Shown here one piece after another: positions 15,901-21,126 of a stretch of DNA of 31,319 bases. The notes under the pieces are model-generated. The model saw only the letters and a list, made by a program, of their open reading frames with translations, ran no database searches and was not told the DNA's origin. The position numbers were made by a program, and so were the translations under genes. The stretch comes from a virus. The stretch covers positions 1-31,319 of the IMG/VR virus record IMGVR_UViG_3300034092_003133. One strand, 5' to 3'. The number at the start of each line of letters is the position of its first letter. Position 1 is the first letter of the stretch.

Positions 15901-16116
15901 ATGTTTGGCACCGCATACGCTAATCGCAAAAATAGTCTAAATGCTATCTTTGCATCCATGACCGCTGGTAAGTATACTAGTGTGATCGACCCGAAGGGTA
16001 GGGTATACGCTGGCCTTATCAATGGTATCATGCGAGAAGATGGTAGCGGAAAAAACTGGATCGTGACCGTTACAAATAAGACCATTAGTGAAAAAGTATT
16101 CATTCACGCTAACTGA
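15901..16116 (+). CDS. 71-aa protein, possible member of the same small beta-barrel group
   Basis: MFGTAYANRKNSLNAIFASMTAGKYTSV... then RVYAGLINGIMREDGSGKNWIVTVTN. The C-terminal half has the 'G.I.GI...DGSG..W.V.V.N' rhythm of a small beta-barrel like the preceding two proteins. AAGG precedes the ATG. It lies 11 bp after the previous gene, so the two share a transcript. Function unknown. Confidence 0.65.
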   Translation: MFGTAYANRKNSLNAIFASMTAGKYTSVIDPKGRVYAGLINGIMREDGSGKNWIVTVTNKTISEKVFIHAN

Positions 16117-16128
16117 AAGGTTTATATT

Positions 16129-16332
16129 ATGATGGTTTTCGATCATCGTCTGCTAGTCGCGGTTCCTGCTAATAAGTGGATCGGTGAGTGGATCCAGCGT
16201 GATCCATCCCCCATCTATAGGGGTACGCTCGCTGCCCAACTTCGACTAATCCGCAAGAGGCACGGAACCCCCCATGCGAGGGAGTATCGTGACCATATGG
16301 TATGGCTGGGCAGTTACCCCCCTAAGTGGTGA
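16129..16332 (+). CDS. 67-aa basic protein, unknown
   Basis: MMVFDHRLLVAVPANKWIGEWIQRDPSPIYRGTLAAQLRLIRKRHG..., Trp/Arg-rich. AAAGG lies 8 nt before the first of two adjacent ATGs. The stop codon TGA runs directly into a TGCCA repeat at 16333. No family recognised. Confidence 0.65.
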   Translation: MMVFDHRLLVAVPANKWIGEWIQRDPSPIYRGTLAAQLRLIRKRHGTPHAREYRDHMVWLGSYPPKW

Positions 16333-16453
16333 TGCCAAAAGGGCAGGGGCTGCCAAAACGGCAGTCCTCTGTCCTAGCCGATCCTATCGGCTGACAATAA
16401 TGACAGTCAGCCAGCCAAAATGGCAGAGGCGGGCAAAATCTGCCAAAATGGCA
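16333..16453. repeat. Four TGCCA-type palindromes in a 260-bp intergenic region
   Basis: TGCCAAAAGGGCA (16333-16345) and TGCCAAAACGGCA (16351-16363) lie 18 bp apart by start. GCCAAAATGGCA (from 16414) and TGCCAAAATGGCA (16441-16453) follow at the usual near-28-bp spacing. The hairpin pair at 16376-16412 sits between the two sets. Confidence 0.85.
16376..16412 (+). promoter_or_regulatory. Two mutually exclusive hairpins
   Basis: AGCCGAT-CCT-ATCGGCT is a perfect 7-bp stem. Its 3' arm overlaps GGCTGAC, which can instead pair with GTCAGCC at 16406-16412. The two stems cannot form together. A related AGCCGA/TCGGCT hairpin occurs at 18317-18333. Confidence 0.5.
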
Positions 16454-16533
16454 GACAATGCAAATAGCGTACCAAATCGTGCAGAGCAAATCTTGTGCCA
16501 AAAGAAAAATATTTCTCTACGATTTTCTTTTTT

Positions 16534-16561
16534 TGACTTTCAAGTTTCATACTGTAAAATA
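16534..16561 (+). promoter_or_regulatory. Rightward promoter (downstream-CGATA type)
   Basis: TTGACT, 16 bp, TAAAAT. The spacer lacks CGATA, but ACCGATATAAG follows the -10 directly. Confidence 0.75.
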
Positions 16562-16593
16562 CCGATATAAGAGTAAAGAAAGAGAGTAAAAAG

Positions 16594-16725
16594 ATGAATG
16601 ACATCCTTATCGTTTCCGATTGTTGTGGTGCTGAAATGACTCCGGTTCACGCGGAGCATGGGCTTTGTCCCTCTTGCGGTGAACATTGTGAAGCCGATGT
16701 TCAGATTTGGCCGATCCCCCAGTAA
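16594..16725 (+). CDS. 43-aa zinc-ribbon microprotein
   Basis: MNDILIVSDCCGAEMTP...GLCPSCGEHCEADVQIWP. The two Cys knuckles (CC near residues 10-11 and CPSCGEHC near 28-35) suggest a small zinc ribbon. It has its own promoter 33 bp upstream. A CCCCC-AGTAA-GGGGG hairpin (16716-16730) overlaps the stop codon and may stabilise or end the transcript. Role unknown; such ribbons often bind nucleic acid or polymerase. Confidence 0.7.
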   Translation: MNDILIVSDCCGAEMTPVHAEHGLCPSCGEHCEADVQIWPIPQ

Positions 16726-16730
16726 GGGGG

Positions 16731-16759
16731 TTGAATCGGCGGGAAAAAGTTTCTACAAT
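16731..16759 (+). promoter_or_regulatory. Rightward promoter
   Basis: TTGAAT, 17 bp, TACAAT, immediately after the C5/G5 hairpin at the end of the previous gene. Confidence 0.55.
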
Positions 16760-16785
16760 CCATCCATCACCAAGAGGAAAAGAAA

Positions 16786-17115
16786 ATGGCTACCAAGTTT
16801 GCAATCATCGAAGATGCCAAGCGTCAGGCTCGCATGATCTTTCTCGGAATCGCAATCCCTCACCAGCCGTCACTTGCCGATGGTGTCTACGGCCCTATCA
16901 AGTCAGAAAAGATTCTCAAGTTCAATCGCAAGGCGTTGCGTCGTGCTGGTAGTGTCAAGGTCGAAAAGACCGATCCCCGCTATAAGGGGGGTGATGATCT
17001 TATGATTATGAAGATGGGCAAGCCCGGTAGTCGGGAGCGTGTCGAGGCTTTGCGGAGCCAGTATGAAGCCGTCGCCGCTTGCGGTGAGGAAGTATCCCCC
17101 TTCGCGGAGGGGTGA
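16786..17115 (+). CDS. 109-aa basic protein, unknown
   Basis: MATKFAIIEDAKRQARMIFLG... with a Lys/Arg-rich middle (SEKILKFNRKALRRAGSVKVEK). No membrane segment or recognised domain. GAGGAAAAG precedes the ATG. A CCCCT/AGGGG hairpin overlaps the 3' end, followed by a second CCTACC/GGTAGG hairpin (17123-17142). Nucleic-acid binding is possible from charge alone. Confidence 0.65.
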   Translation: MATKFAIIEDAKRQARMIFLGIAIPHQPSLADGVYGPIKSEKILKFNRKALRRAGSVKVEKTDPRYKGGDDLMIMKMGKPGSRERVEALRSQYEAVAACGEEVSPFAEG

Positions 17116-17147
17116 GCATCGGCCTACCCCCACTACGGTAGGGGAGC

Positions 17148-17188
17148 TGCCAAAATGGCAGAGGCCGCGCCCGCCTGCCATAATGGCA
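17148..17188. repeat. TGCCA-N3-TGGCA pair
   Basis: TGCCAAAATGGCA (17148) and TGCCATAATGGCA (17176), starts 28 bp apart with a GC-rich core. TATATTTTTTTT follows the second copy, so it may also act as an intrinsic terminator. Confidence 0.88.
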
Positions 17189-17202
17189 TATATTTTTTTT
17201 GT

Positions 17203-17230
17203 TTGACTTCTAAAGTTTAGATGATAGAAT
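17203..17230 (+). promoter_or_regulatory. Rightward promoter (downstream-CGATA type)
   Basis: TTGACT, 16 bp, TAGAAT, then GTCGATATAAG. No CGATA in the spacer. Confidence 0.8.
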
Positions 17231-17253
17231 GTCGATATAAGAAAGGGTATAAA

Positions 17254-17466
17254 GTGAGCAACCATAACGATTGTGCAACACATTCTCATCTTATGAAGAC
17301 CATAGATTCCATGTGGAGTCTGCGTCGGCGTATAGATGAACTTGAGCAGGAAAATGATAGGCTCAAGAACACCATAGAAATGATTCTTGAGAACATATCT
17401 CGCATAGAGCATGAACTGAATATAAAAATCTTCAGAAAATGTCTCGCGGACGGGATTGACAACTAA
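17254..17466 (+). CDS. 70-aa coiled-coil protein, GTG start
   Basis: The start is GTG 17254, preceded by AAAGGG with 6-nt spacing; an upstream ATG at 17221 is excluded because it lies within the promoter. The C-terminal half (SLRRRIDELEQENDRLKNTIE...) has leucine-zipper-like heptads, so a dimer or trimer is likely. The N-terminus has His/Cys residues (NHNDCATHSH) that could bind metal. It may be a small regulator or adaptor. The next promoter overlaps its stop codon. Confidence 0.65.
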   Translation: MSNHNDCATHSHLMKTIDSMWSLRRRIDELEQENDRLKNTIEMILENISRIEHELNIKIFRKCLADGIDN

Positions 17467-17483
17467 AGTCTAGACTGTAGAAT
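17456..17483 (+). promoter_or_regulatory. Rightward promoter (downstream-CGATA type)
   Basis: TTGACA, 16 bp, TAGAAT, then GTCGATATAAAGG, where AAAGG doubles as a ribosome-binding site. Confidence 0.8.
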
Positions 17484-17508
17484 GTCGATATAAAGGAAAA
17501 GGAAAAAA

Positions 17509-17727
17509 ATGAACGAATACCAGAAAATCTATAAGTTTGATAACGGTTACGGTGCTAGCGTTGTTTCTCACCTTGCCTCATACGGTGGGAAAGATGGCTT
17601 GTTTGAAGTTGCCGTTTTGAAGAATGGCGAAATCTGCTACACTACCAATATCACCAATGATGTGATCGGCTGGTGCGATTTCGACAAGGTGGCCGAGATT
17701 CTGGAAAGAGTTAAGAATCTGTCTTGA
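17509..17727 (+). CDS. 72-aa conserved phage protein, unknown
   Basis: MNEYQKIYKFDNGYGASVVSHLASYGGKDGLFEVAVL...ICYTTNITNDVIGWCDFDKV. I recognise the general pattern (NGYGASVV.H...YGG..GL.E.AVL..G..CY.T.IT.DVIG) from many phage genomes as a small conserved hypothetical; no function is known to me. AAAGG and AAGG precede the ATG. Its stop lies within the next promoter. Confidence 0.78.
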   Translation: MNEYQKIYKFDNGYGASVVSHLASYGGKDGLFEVAVLKNGEICYTTNITNDVIGWCDFDKVAEILERVKNLS

Positions 17728-17751
17728 CAGTGCCGATAAATACTGTACAAT
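17724..17751 (+). promoter_or_regulatory. Rightward promoter (CCGATA spacer type)
   Basis: TTGACA, GTGCCGATAAATACTG (16 bp), TACAAT; overlaps the stop codon of the preceding gene. Confidence 0.82.
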
Positions 17752-17779
17752 AGAAGAATCACCACTAAGGAAAAAGAAA

Positions 17780-18088
17780 ATGAATCACGCCGAAGCGGTT
17801 AAGATGGTTCGTGGCAAGCGTAATAAGACTAGCCGCAAGATTGGTAATAATACCTATGCGGAAATCCTGAACGATAATACTGTGGGTATTAAGTTGCACA
17901 GTACCTACGTTGTAAAGATTCGGGATGATGGTACTTATACCCTTAATAGTGGCGGCTGGCAGACCCTTACCACTAAGGATAGGATTAATCAGTATAGCCC
18001 GGTGAGGGTTTACCAGCGAAAGTTTGAATGGTTTGTTACTATTAATGGTAAAGAGTATCCGTTCATTGATGGTATGGTGGTTTCCTAA
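17780..18088 (+). CDS. 102-aa conserved phage protein (GGW-TLTTKDR type)
   Basis: KIGNNTYAEIL...VGIKLHSTYVVKI...YTLNSGGWQTLTTKDRINQYSP...WFV...YPFIDGM. The ordered motifs 'GNNTYA', 'LH.T.VV', 'GGW.T.TTKDRIN' and the final 'F.DGM' form a conserved hypothetical family I recognise from diverse phages and planktonic viral contigs; its biochemical role is unknown. AAGG precedes the ATG. It is followed by two micro-genes on the same transcript. Confidence 0.78.
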   Translation: MNHAEAVKMVRGKRNKTSRKIGNNTYAEILNDNTVGIKLHSTYVVKIRDDGTYTLNSGGWQTLTTKDRINQYSPVRVYQRKFEWFVTINGKEYPFIDGMVVS

Positions 18089-18102
18089 AGAAAGGGCCAA
18101 GG

Positions 18103-18204
18103 ATGGTCGATATTAACTGGGTACAAATCGGTGTGGGATTTATTGCTGGCATTGTTAGTAGTTATCTTGTTTGTGATCTTGTTTTTCCAATAAGGAAAGA
18201 ATAA
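18103..18204 (+). CDS. 33-aa membrane microprotein
   Basis: MVDINWVQIGVGFIAGIVSSYLVCDLVFPIRKE: one hydrophobic helix (about residues 6-29) and a basic tail. AAAGGG lies 6 nt before the ATG. Its stop overlaps the next ATG (TAATG). Too short for family assignment. Confidence 0.55.
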   Translation: MVDINWVQIGVGFIAGIVSSYLVCDLVFPIRKE

Positions 18205-18281
18205 TGAAAACTTTTGATAAGATCATGTTGACAGCAAGTTTTATTATCGGCTGTGTGGCCGCTTGGGTGGTAAATAGTTAA
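18204..18281 (+). CDS. 25-aa membrane microprotein overlapping the previous one
   Basis: MKTFDKIMLTASFIIGCVAAWVVNS: a single hydrophobic segment. AAGGAAAG precedes the ATG, which overlaps the previous stop. The stop TAA is followed after one base by a TGCCA repeat. The coupled pair may be a membrane complex; function unknown. Confidence 0.5.
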   Translation: MKTFDKIMLTASFIIGCVAAWVVNS

Positions 18282-18282
18282 C

Positions 18283-18394
18283 TGCCAAAATGACATGCGG
18301 GTATCATCTTTGTTTCAGCCGATCTTGTCGGCTTGGGCAAGATGGTATAGCCAGCCAAAATGGCAGGCGCCGCGGCCCCGCTGCCAAAATGGCA
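18283..18394. repeat. TGCCA-type palindromes: one degenerate copy plus a standard pair
   Basis: TGCCAAAATGACA (18283), then an AGCCGA/TCGGCT hairpin (18317-18333), then GCCAAAATGGCA (from 18354) and TGCCAAAATGGCA (18382), a pair at 29-bp start spacing around a GC-rich core. Confidence 0.85.
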
Positions 18395-18447
18395 GCCTAA
18401 GCAAATCCTGTGCCACAAAAAATCTTTTTTTCGCTCAGTTTTTTTAG

Positions 18448-18475
18448 TTGACAAGCCGATATCTTACTGTAGAAT
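18448..18475 (+). promoter_or_regulatory. Rightward promoter (CCGATA spacer type)
   Basis: TTGACA, 16 bp with GCCGATA, TAGAAT; a T-rich tract lies upstream. Confidence 0.82.
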
Positions 18476-18500
18476 CAGCGTATCACCCGGAGAGAAAAAG

Positions 18501-18686
18501 ATGCTCAACTCTTTTGACGATGTGAATACGATTCTTGCACAACTGGCCGAGCAGGGTACGTTGGAGCCGATGATCGAGCCTATTGACGATCCTAACTGTG
18601 AAGTCAACTTTTGGGATTGGGCCGATGTAGTCGGCATTGTTGATGAGTTGGTTCCAGACGAGCCGTTTTGGGCCAACGCTTTCTAG
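18501..18686 (+). CDS. 61-aa acidic protein, unknown
   Basis: Starts at ATG 18501 behind GGAGAG; the frame is open further upstream but the promoter lies there. MLNSFDDVNTILAQLAEQG... then FWDWADVVGIVDELVPDEPFW: strongly acidic, helical, Trp-containing. No family recognised. It is one of several acidic small proteins in this block. Confidence 0.65.
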   Translation: MLNSFDDVNTILAQLAEQGTLEPMIEPIDDPNCEVNFWDWADVVGIVDELVPDEPFWANAF

Positions 18687-18688
18687 GA

Positions 18689-18716
18689 TTGACAAGCCCG
18701 ATTTGTGTGGTAGGAT
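18689..18716 (+). promoter_or_regulatory. Rightward promoter
   Basis: TTGACA, 16 bp beginning AGCCCGAT, TAGGAT. Confidence 0.7.
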
Positions 18717-18734
18717 TAGTGAAAAGGAAACAGT

Positions 18735-18947
18735 ATGAAAACCAAACTACTTGTAGTCAATCTACAAGATCCATCTAAAACAAAATATTGGAATGCAAAA
18801 AATATTGGCGTGTTTATGTTGGGACGTAGATTATCTAACTATAAACTATTTGTAGTAGATCAAACTGGAAATATGAAACCAGTAGTCATTACTAATGCAG
18901 ACATACTATTGATTCAGCAACAAGTTTTAGATATGATGAAAGGATAG
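18735..18947 (+). CDS. 70-aa protein, unknown
   Basis: MKTKLLVVNLQDPSKTKYWNAKNIGVFMLGRRLSNYKLFVVDQ..., a small alpha/beta protein with no catalytic motif. AAAAGGAAA precedes the ATG. Base composition is more AT-rich than its neighbours, closer to the late genes. It is followed at 4 bp by the acidic protein gene. Confidence 0.65.
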   Translation: MKTKLLVVNLQDPSKTKYWNAKNIGVFMLGRRLSNYKLFVVDQTGNMKPVVITNADILLIQQQVLDMMKG

Positions 18948-18951
18948 AACG

Positions 18952-19212
18952 ATGAGTCACCCTGACCCCCTGTTCGATGCCGATAACTCTCATGAGGATG
19001 ATGATATGATTATTGAGCATGATCCTAGTGATATTCTTTTTGCCGAGTATCTGTACGATAACAAAGAGGATATGTATATGGATGATGATACTAACTATGA
19101 TGATTACAATGATTTCTATGATGATAGTATGGATGGTGACCACGATTCCGCGATGGAGTCTGCTGGTTGGGGAACGGATGAAGATTACGGTTACTATGGG
19201 GAGGATTATTGA
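18952..19212 (+). CDS. 86-aa extremely acidic Asp/Tyr-rich protein
   Basis: Nearly half of the residues are Asp, Glu or Tyr, for example DNKEDMYMDDDTNYDDYNDF, and very few are basic. AAAGGA precedes the ATG. Small acidic phage proteins include DNA mimics (Ocr, ArdA, DMP types) and some anti-CRISPRs, so interference with a host DNA-binding enzyme is possible, but there is no homology evidence. A similar acidic protein is encoded at 28290. Its stop overlaps the next start (TGATG). Confidence 0.7.
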   Translation: MSHPDPLFDADNSHEDDDMIIEHDPSDILFAEYLYDNKEDMYMDDDTNYDDYNDFYDDSMDGDHDSAMESAGWGTDEDYGYYGEDY

Positions 19213-19451
19213 TGAGACAGTCTAAGTGTGTTGTAACGGTTACGGATACTTTTGGTGGTGAGCCTAACTATGGTTGGGTTAAGCGTTATGAGTTTGCTCC
19301 GCGTAATGCAGAGTCTCAGCGTAGCGTAGTGCGTCAGGCTAAGTCTCTGGCAAACATGACCGCAGTAAGGGCCGACACTTATGATTATGGGGATAGTTAT
19401 ACTATCAAGCCTCGAGGCTACAACCAAATCATTTTTGTGGATTTTGAGTAA
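19212..19451 (+). CDS. 79-aa protein, unknown
   Basis: MRQSKCVVTVTDTFGGEPNYGWVKRYEF... with the pattern 'V.VTDTFGGE.NY.WV.RYE....S.R..VR.AK...' which I associate with small conserved phage proteins of unknown role. It starts by TGATG overlap with the acidic gene, so the two are translationally coupled and may act together. Confidence 0.7.
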   Translation: MRQSKCVVTVTDTFGGEPNYGWVKRYEFAPRNAESQRSVVRQAKSLANMTAVRADTYDYGDSYTIKPRGYNQIIFVDFE

Positions 19452-19459
19452 AGACGGGC

Positions 19460-19487
19460 TTGACAACGGTCGATAGTAAGGTATACT
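19460..19487 (+). promoter_or_regulatory. Rightward promoter (CGATA spacer type)
   Basis: TTGACA, 16 bp with GTCGATAG, TATACT. Confidence 0.8.
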
Positions 19488-19521
19488 CTAGGAAGATTTC
19501 ACACTACTAAGAAAGGTTTTT

Positions 19522-19929
19522 ATGAACGAGGTTTTCATGTATGGTTTCTTTGGCTTTGCTGCTGTTTCTGCCGTTCTTGGCTTTGCTCTGTTTCACCTGT
19601 ATAGCGGTCTTCACTCTAGTCTGACTTGTGCGTCGGTTGGTGATGTTTATCACTTTGAATATCTTCAGCCTGTTACTGGTACTTATGAACGATTCATGGC
19701 GAAGGTGATTGGTGTTCAGGAGTTTGATGATAACTATCTTGCTCGACTGAATGCGAAGAGTCGTTATCGTCGATATGATAATAACTTTCAGCGTACTAAT
19801 CATCTTGTGACGGCTCAGACGCCGGATGGTAAGATTCGCAACTTCTACGCAGAGCGTACCCGCAATGTGCGTCGGCCCCTCCTTGGTGGGGTTGCATTCA
19901 AGACCGGCTTGGCCAGCCTCCTCTTCTGA
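19522..19929 (+). CDS. 135-aa membrane-anchored protein, unknown
   Basis: An N-terminal hydrophobic helix (about residues 5-27) anchors a soluble part starting SVGDVYHFEYLQPVTGTYERFMAKVIGVQ, a beta-type domain followed by a basic C-terminus (RYDNNFQRTNHLVTAQTPDGKIR...). The VGDVYHF..L.P.TG.Y.R..AKV pattern occurs in small phage membrane proteins of unknown role. AAAGG precedes the ATG. C/G-rich hairpins overlap the 3' end. Confidence 0.7.
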   Translation: MNEVFMYGFFGFAAVSAVLGFALFHLYSGLHSSLTCASVGDVYHFEYLQPVTGTYERFMAKVIGVQEFDDNYLARLNAKSRYRRYDNNFQRTNHLVTAQTPDGKIRNFYAERTRNVRRPLLGGVAFKTGLASLLF

Positions 19930-19948
19930 GGGGGTTGAGTCAAGGCTC

Positions 19949-19990
19949 TGCCAAAATGGCAGGCCGGCCGCGAAATCTGCCATAATAACA
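19949..19990. repeat. TGCCA-N3-TGGCA pair
   Basis: TGCCAAAATGGCA (19949) and TGCCATAATAACA (19978), 29 bp apart. The second copy is degenerate and abuts the next promoter. Confidence 0.85.
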
Positions 19991-19994
19991 CCTA

Positions 19995-20022
19995 TTGACA
20001 ACTGAATAAAACTCGCTACAAT
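19995..20022 (+). promoter_or_regulatory. Rightward promoter of a leaderless gene (downstream-CGATA type)
   Basis: TTGACA, 16 bp, TACAAT, then GTCGAT and the ATG. Confidence 0.8.
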
Positions 20023-20028
20023 GTCGAT

Positions 20029-20184
20029 ATGAATACTATCTACTGCTATGCTGCATTTTCGTGGCGTGTTTTCCAGAATAATCGTTTTGTTGGCTATGTT
20101 GTTGCATTTAGCCAATATGATGCCTATAATAAGGCTCGTGATAAGTATGGCGATAATATTAGATTAGAGAAAATAATCGGTTAG
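20029..20184 (+). CDS. 51-aa protein, predicted leaderless
   Basis: MNTIYCYAAFSWRVFQNNRFVGYVVAF... ends RLEKIIG. The ATG lies 6 nt after the -10 hexamer, so the mRNA should begin at or within a base or two of the start codon. No ribosome-binding site is possible. Aromatic-rich, no known family. The tRNA-Glu gene starts 2 bp past the stop and may be processed from the same transcript. Confidence 0.62.
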   Translation: MNTIYCYAAFSWRVFQNNRFVGYVVAFSQYDAYNKARDKYGDNIRLEKIIG

Positions 20185-20186
20185 TT

Positions 20187-20259
20187 GGCCCCATCGTCTA
20201 GTGGCCTAGGACAACGGATTTTCGTTCCGTTTACCGGGGTTCGAATCCCCGTGGGGTCA
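20187..20259 (+). tRNA. tRNA-Glu (TTC)
   Basis: Acceptor GGCCCCA/TGGGGTC, anticodon loop TTTTCGT, T-arm CCGGGGTTCGAATCCCCG; CCA is not encoded. Confidence 0.93.
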
Positions 20260-20260
20260 T

Positions 20261-20320
20261 TTGTTTCTGCTAATCCTTCGGATTTGAGCGGCGTGGGCGT
20301 AGTCAGCCAAAGTTTGTCCT
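20261..20320 (+). repeat. AATCC-N3-GGATT / AGTCAGC RNA element, copy 1
   Basis: TTTCTGCTAATCC-TTC-GGATT hairpin at 20272-20284, then AGTCAGC at 20301-20307. It follows tRNA-Glu and ends just before the next promoter. Three other copies exist in the window. Confidence 0.7.
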
Positions 20321-20321
20321 A

Positions 20322-20349
20322 TTGACAGTTGATGTTAGTTTGATAGGAT
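20322..20349 (+). promoter_or_regulatory. Rightward promoter of a leaderless gene
   Basis: TTGACA, 16 bp, TAGGAT, then ACGAAC and ATG 20356. Confidence 0.75.
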
Positions 20350-20355
20350 ACGAAC

Positions 20356-20874
20356 ATGTTCACTATTGCCGATTTTGAACGCGCTAGGGCAAGTAGAAAG
20401 ATAGATAGCATTATGGATGCTATTCTATTTACTATTCAAAAGAATGAGTTTGCTTATGCTATGAATCTTTGTGATAGCCATGATAGGGGAGTTTATGCAG
20501 AAAGATTGGTTGGTAATAAGTTGGCCGATCATGGTATGGTTGTAGAGTTTTGTGGGGCCGATAAAGATTATGATCTGTTGATCAATGGGTCTATTCGGAC
20601 AGAAGTTAAACTTGGTACTATTCAGCCTAATGGTAAGAATAATACTAAGTATATTTTTCATAAAATTAAGCCTGAACTTTTTGATGTGATCTTTATGGTC
20701 TTTCTGCATCCTAACGGAGTTGAGATTAAGTGGACAACAGGCGAAATGTTTAATGAATGGAGTGTAGATTATAAGCGTGGTAAAAATGGTTATTCTATTA
20801 CTTTTAATGGTGATATGATTGCTAAAAAGTTAATCTATAATGAGACAATAGATAGTTTTATTAGACTATATTAA
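20356..20874 (+). CDS. PD-(D/E)XK nuclease-like protein, predicted leaderless
   Basis: 172 aa. AERLVGNKL (Glu49), DYDLLING (Asp71/Asp73) and RTEVKLG (Glu83, Lys85) give the spacing and residues of a PD-(D/E)XK core as in restriction endonucleases and repair nucleases; YIFHK and FMVFLHPNGVEIKW fit the next core strands. No methyltransferase gene is adjacent. It could be an endonuclease attacking host or rival DNA, or a repair enzyme. The ATG lies 6 nt after the -10. The stop is followed one base later by a TGCCA repeat. Confidence 0.72.
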   Translation: MFTIADFERARASRKIDSIMDAILFTIQKNEFAYAMNLCDSHDRGVYAERLVGNKLADHGMVVEFCGADKDYDLLINGSIRTEVKLGTIQPNGKNNTKYIFHKIKPELFDVIFMVFLHPNGVEIKWTTGEMFNEWSVDYKRGKNGYSITFNGDMIAKKLIYNETIDSFIRLY

Positions 20875-20875
20875 C

Positions 20876-20917
20876 TGCCAAAGTGGCATATGGGCCGCCC
20901 GGCCTGCCACAATGGCA
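20876..20917. repeat. TGCCA-N3-TGGCA pair
   Basis: TGCCAAAGTGGCA (20876) and TGCCACAATGGCA (20905), 29 bp apart; TACTATTTTTTC follows the second copy. Confidence 0.88.
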
Positions 20918-20942
20918 TACTATTTTTTCTCATTTTTTTCTC

Positions 20943-20971
20943 TTGACAGACCGATAATAGGGGTGTAGAAT
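20943..20971 (+). promoter_or_regulatory. Rightward promoter (CCGATA spacer type)
   Basis: TTGACA, 17 bp with GACCGATA, TAGAAT; drives the tRNA-like gene at 20987. Confidence 0.8.
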
Positions 20972-20986
20972 ACGAGAGTAAGACAT

Positions 20987-21091
20987 GGCGAATGTAGTGT
21001 AATGGTAGCACGGGGAAGTGTCCGAGACACTGACCACAGTGGAGTAGGCTTGCAAAATGCCCATGAGATGGTTCGATTCCATCCTTCGCCC
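20987..21091 (+). tRNA. Aberrant tRNA-like gene, possible tRNA-Cys(GCA) with insertion
   Basis: The ends are tRNA-like: acceptor GGCGAA/TTCGCC (seventh pair T-C mismatched), D-arm GTG-TAATGGTAG-CAC, and perfect T-arm GATGG-TTCGATT-CCATC. The middle is about 30 nt too long. It contains the hairpin AGTGTC-CGA-GACACT, then CCAC/GTGG, then AGGC-TTGCAAA-ATGCCC, whose loop would expose GCA (Cys). It may be a tRNA with an insert before the anticodon arm, a long-variable-arm tRNA reading through CGA, or a tRNA mimic. Confidence 0.45.
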
Positions 21092-21092
21092 C

Positions 21093-21120
21093 TTGACAAA
21101 TAGAAAACAAAATGTATAAT
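21093..21120 (+). promoter_or_regulatory. Rightward promoter of the large non-coding RNA
   Basis: TTGACA, 16 bp, TATAAT, starting 2 bp past the tRNA-like gene. Confidence 0.8.
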
Positions 21121-21126
21121 GAGAGT

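Noticed and set aside
19507-20115. 202-codon minus-strand frame
   Set aside because: Antisense to the membrane-protein gene at 19522 and crossing a repeat pair; no family resemblance.
20987-21091. Self-splicing intron in the tRNA-like gene
   Set aside because: The extra segment is only about 30 nt, far shorter than any group I or II intron.
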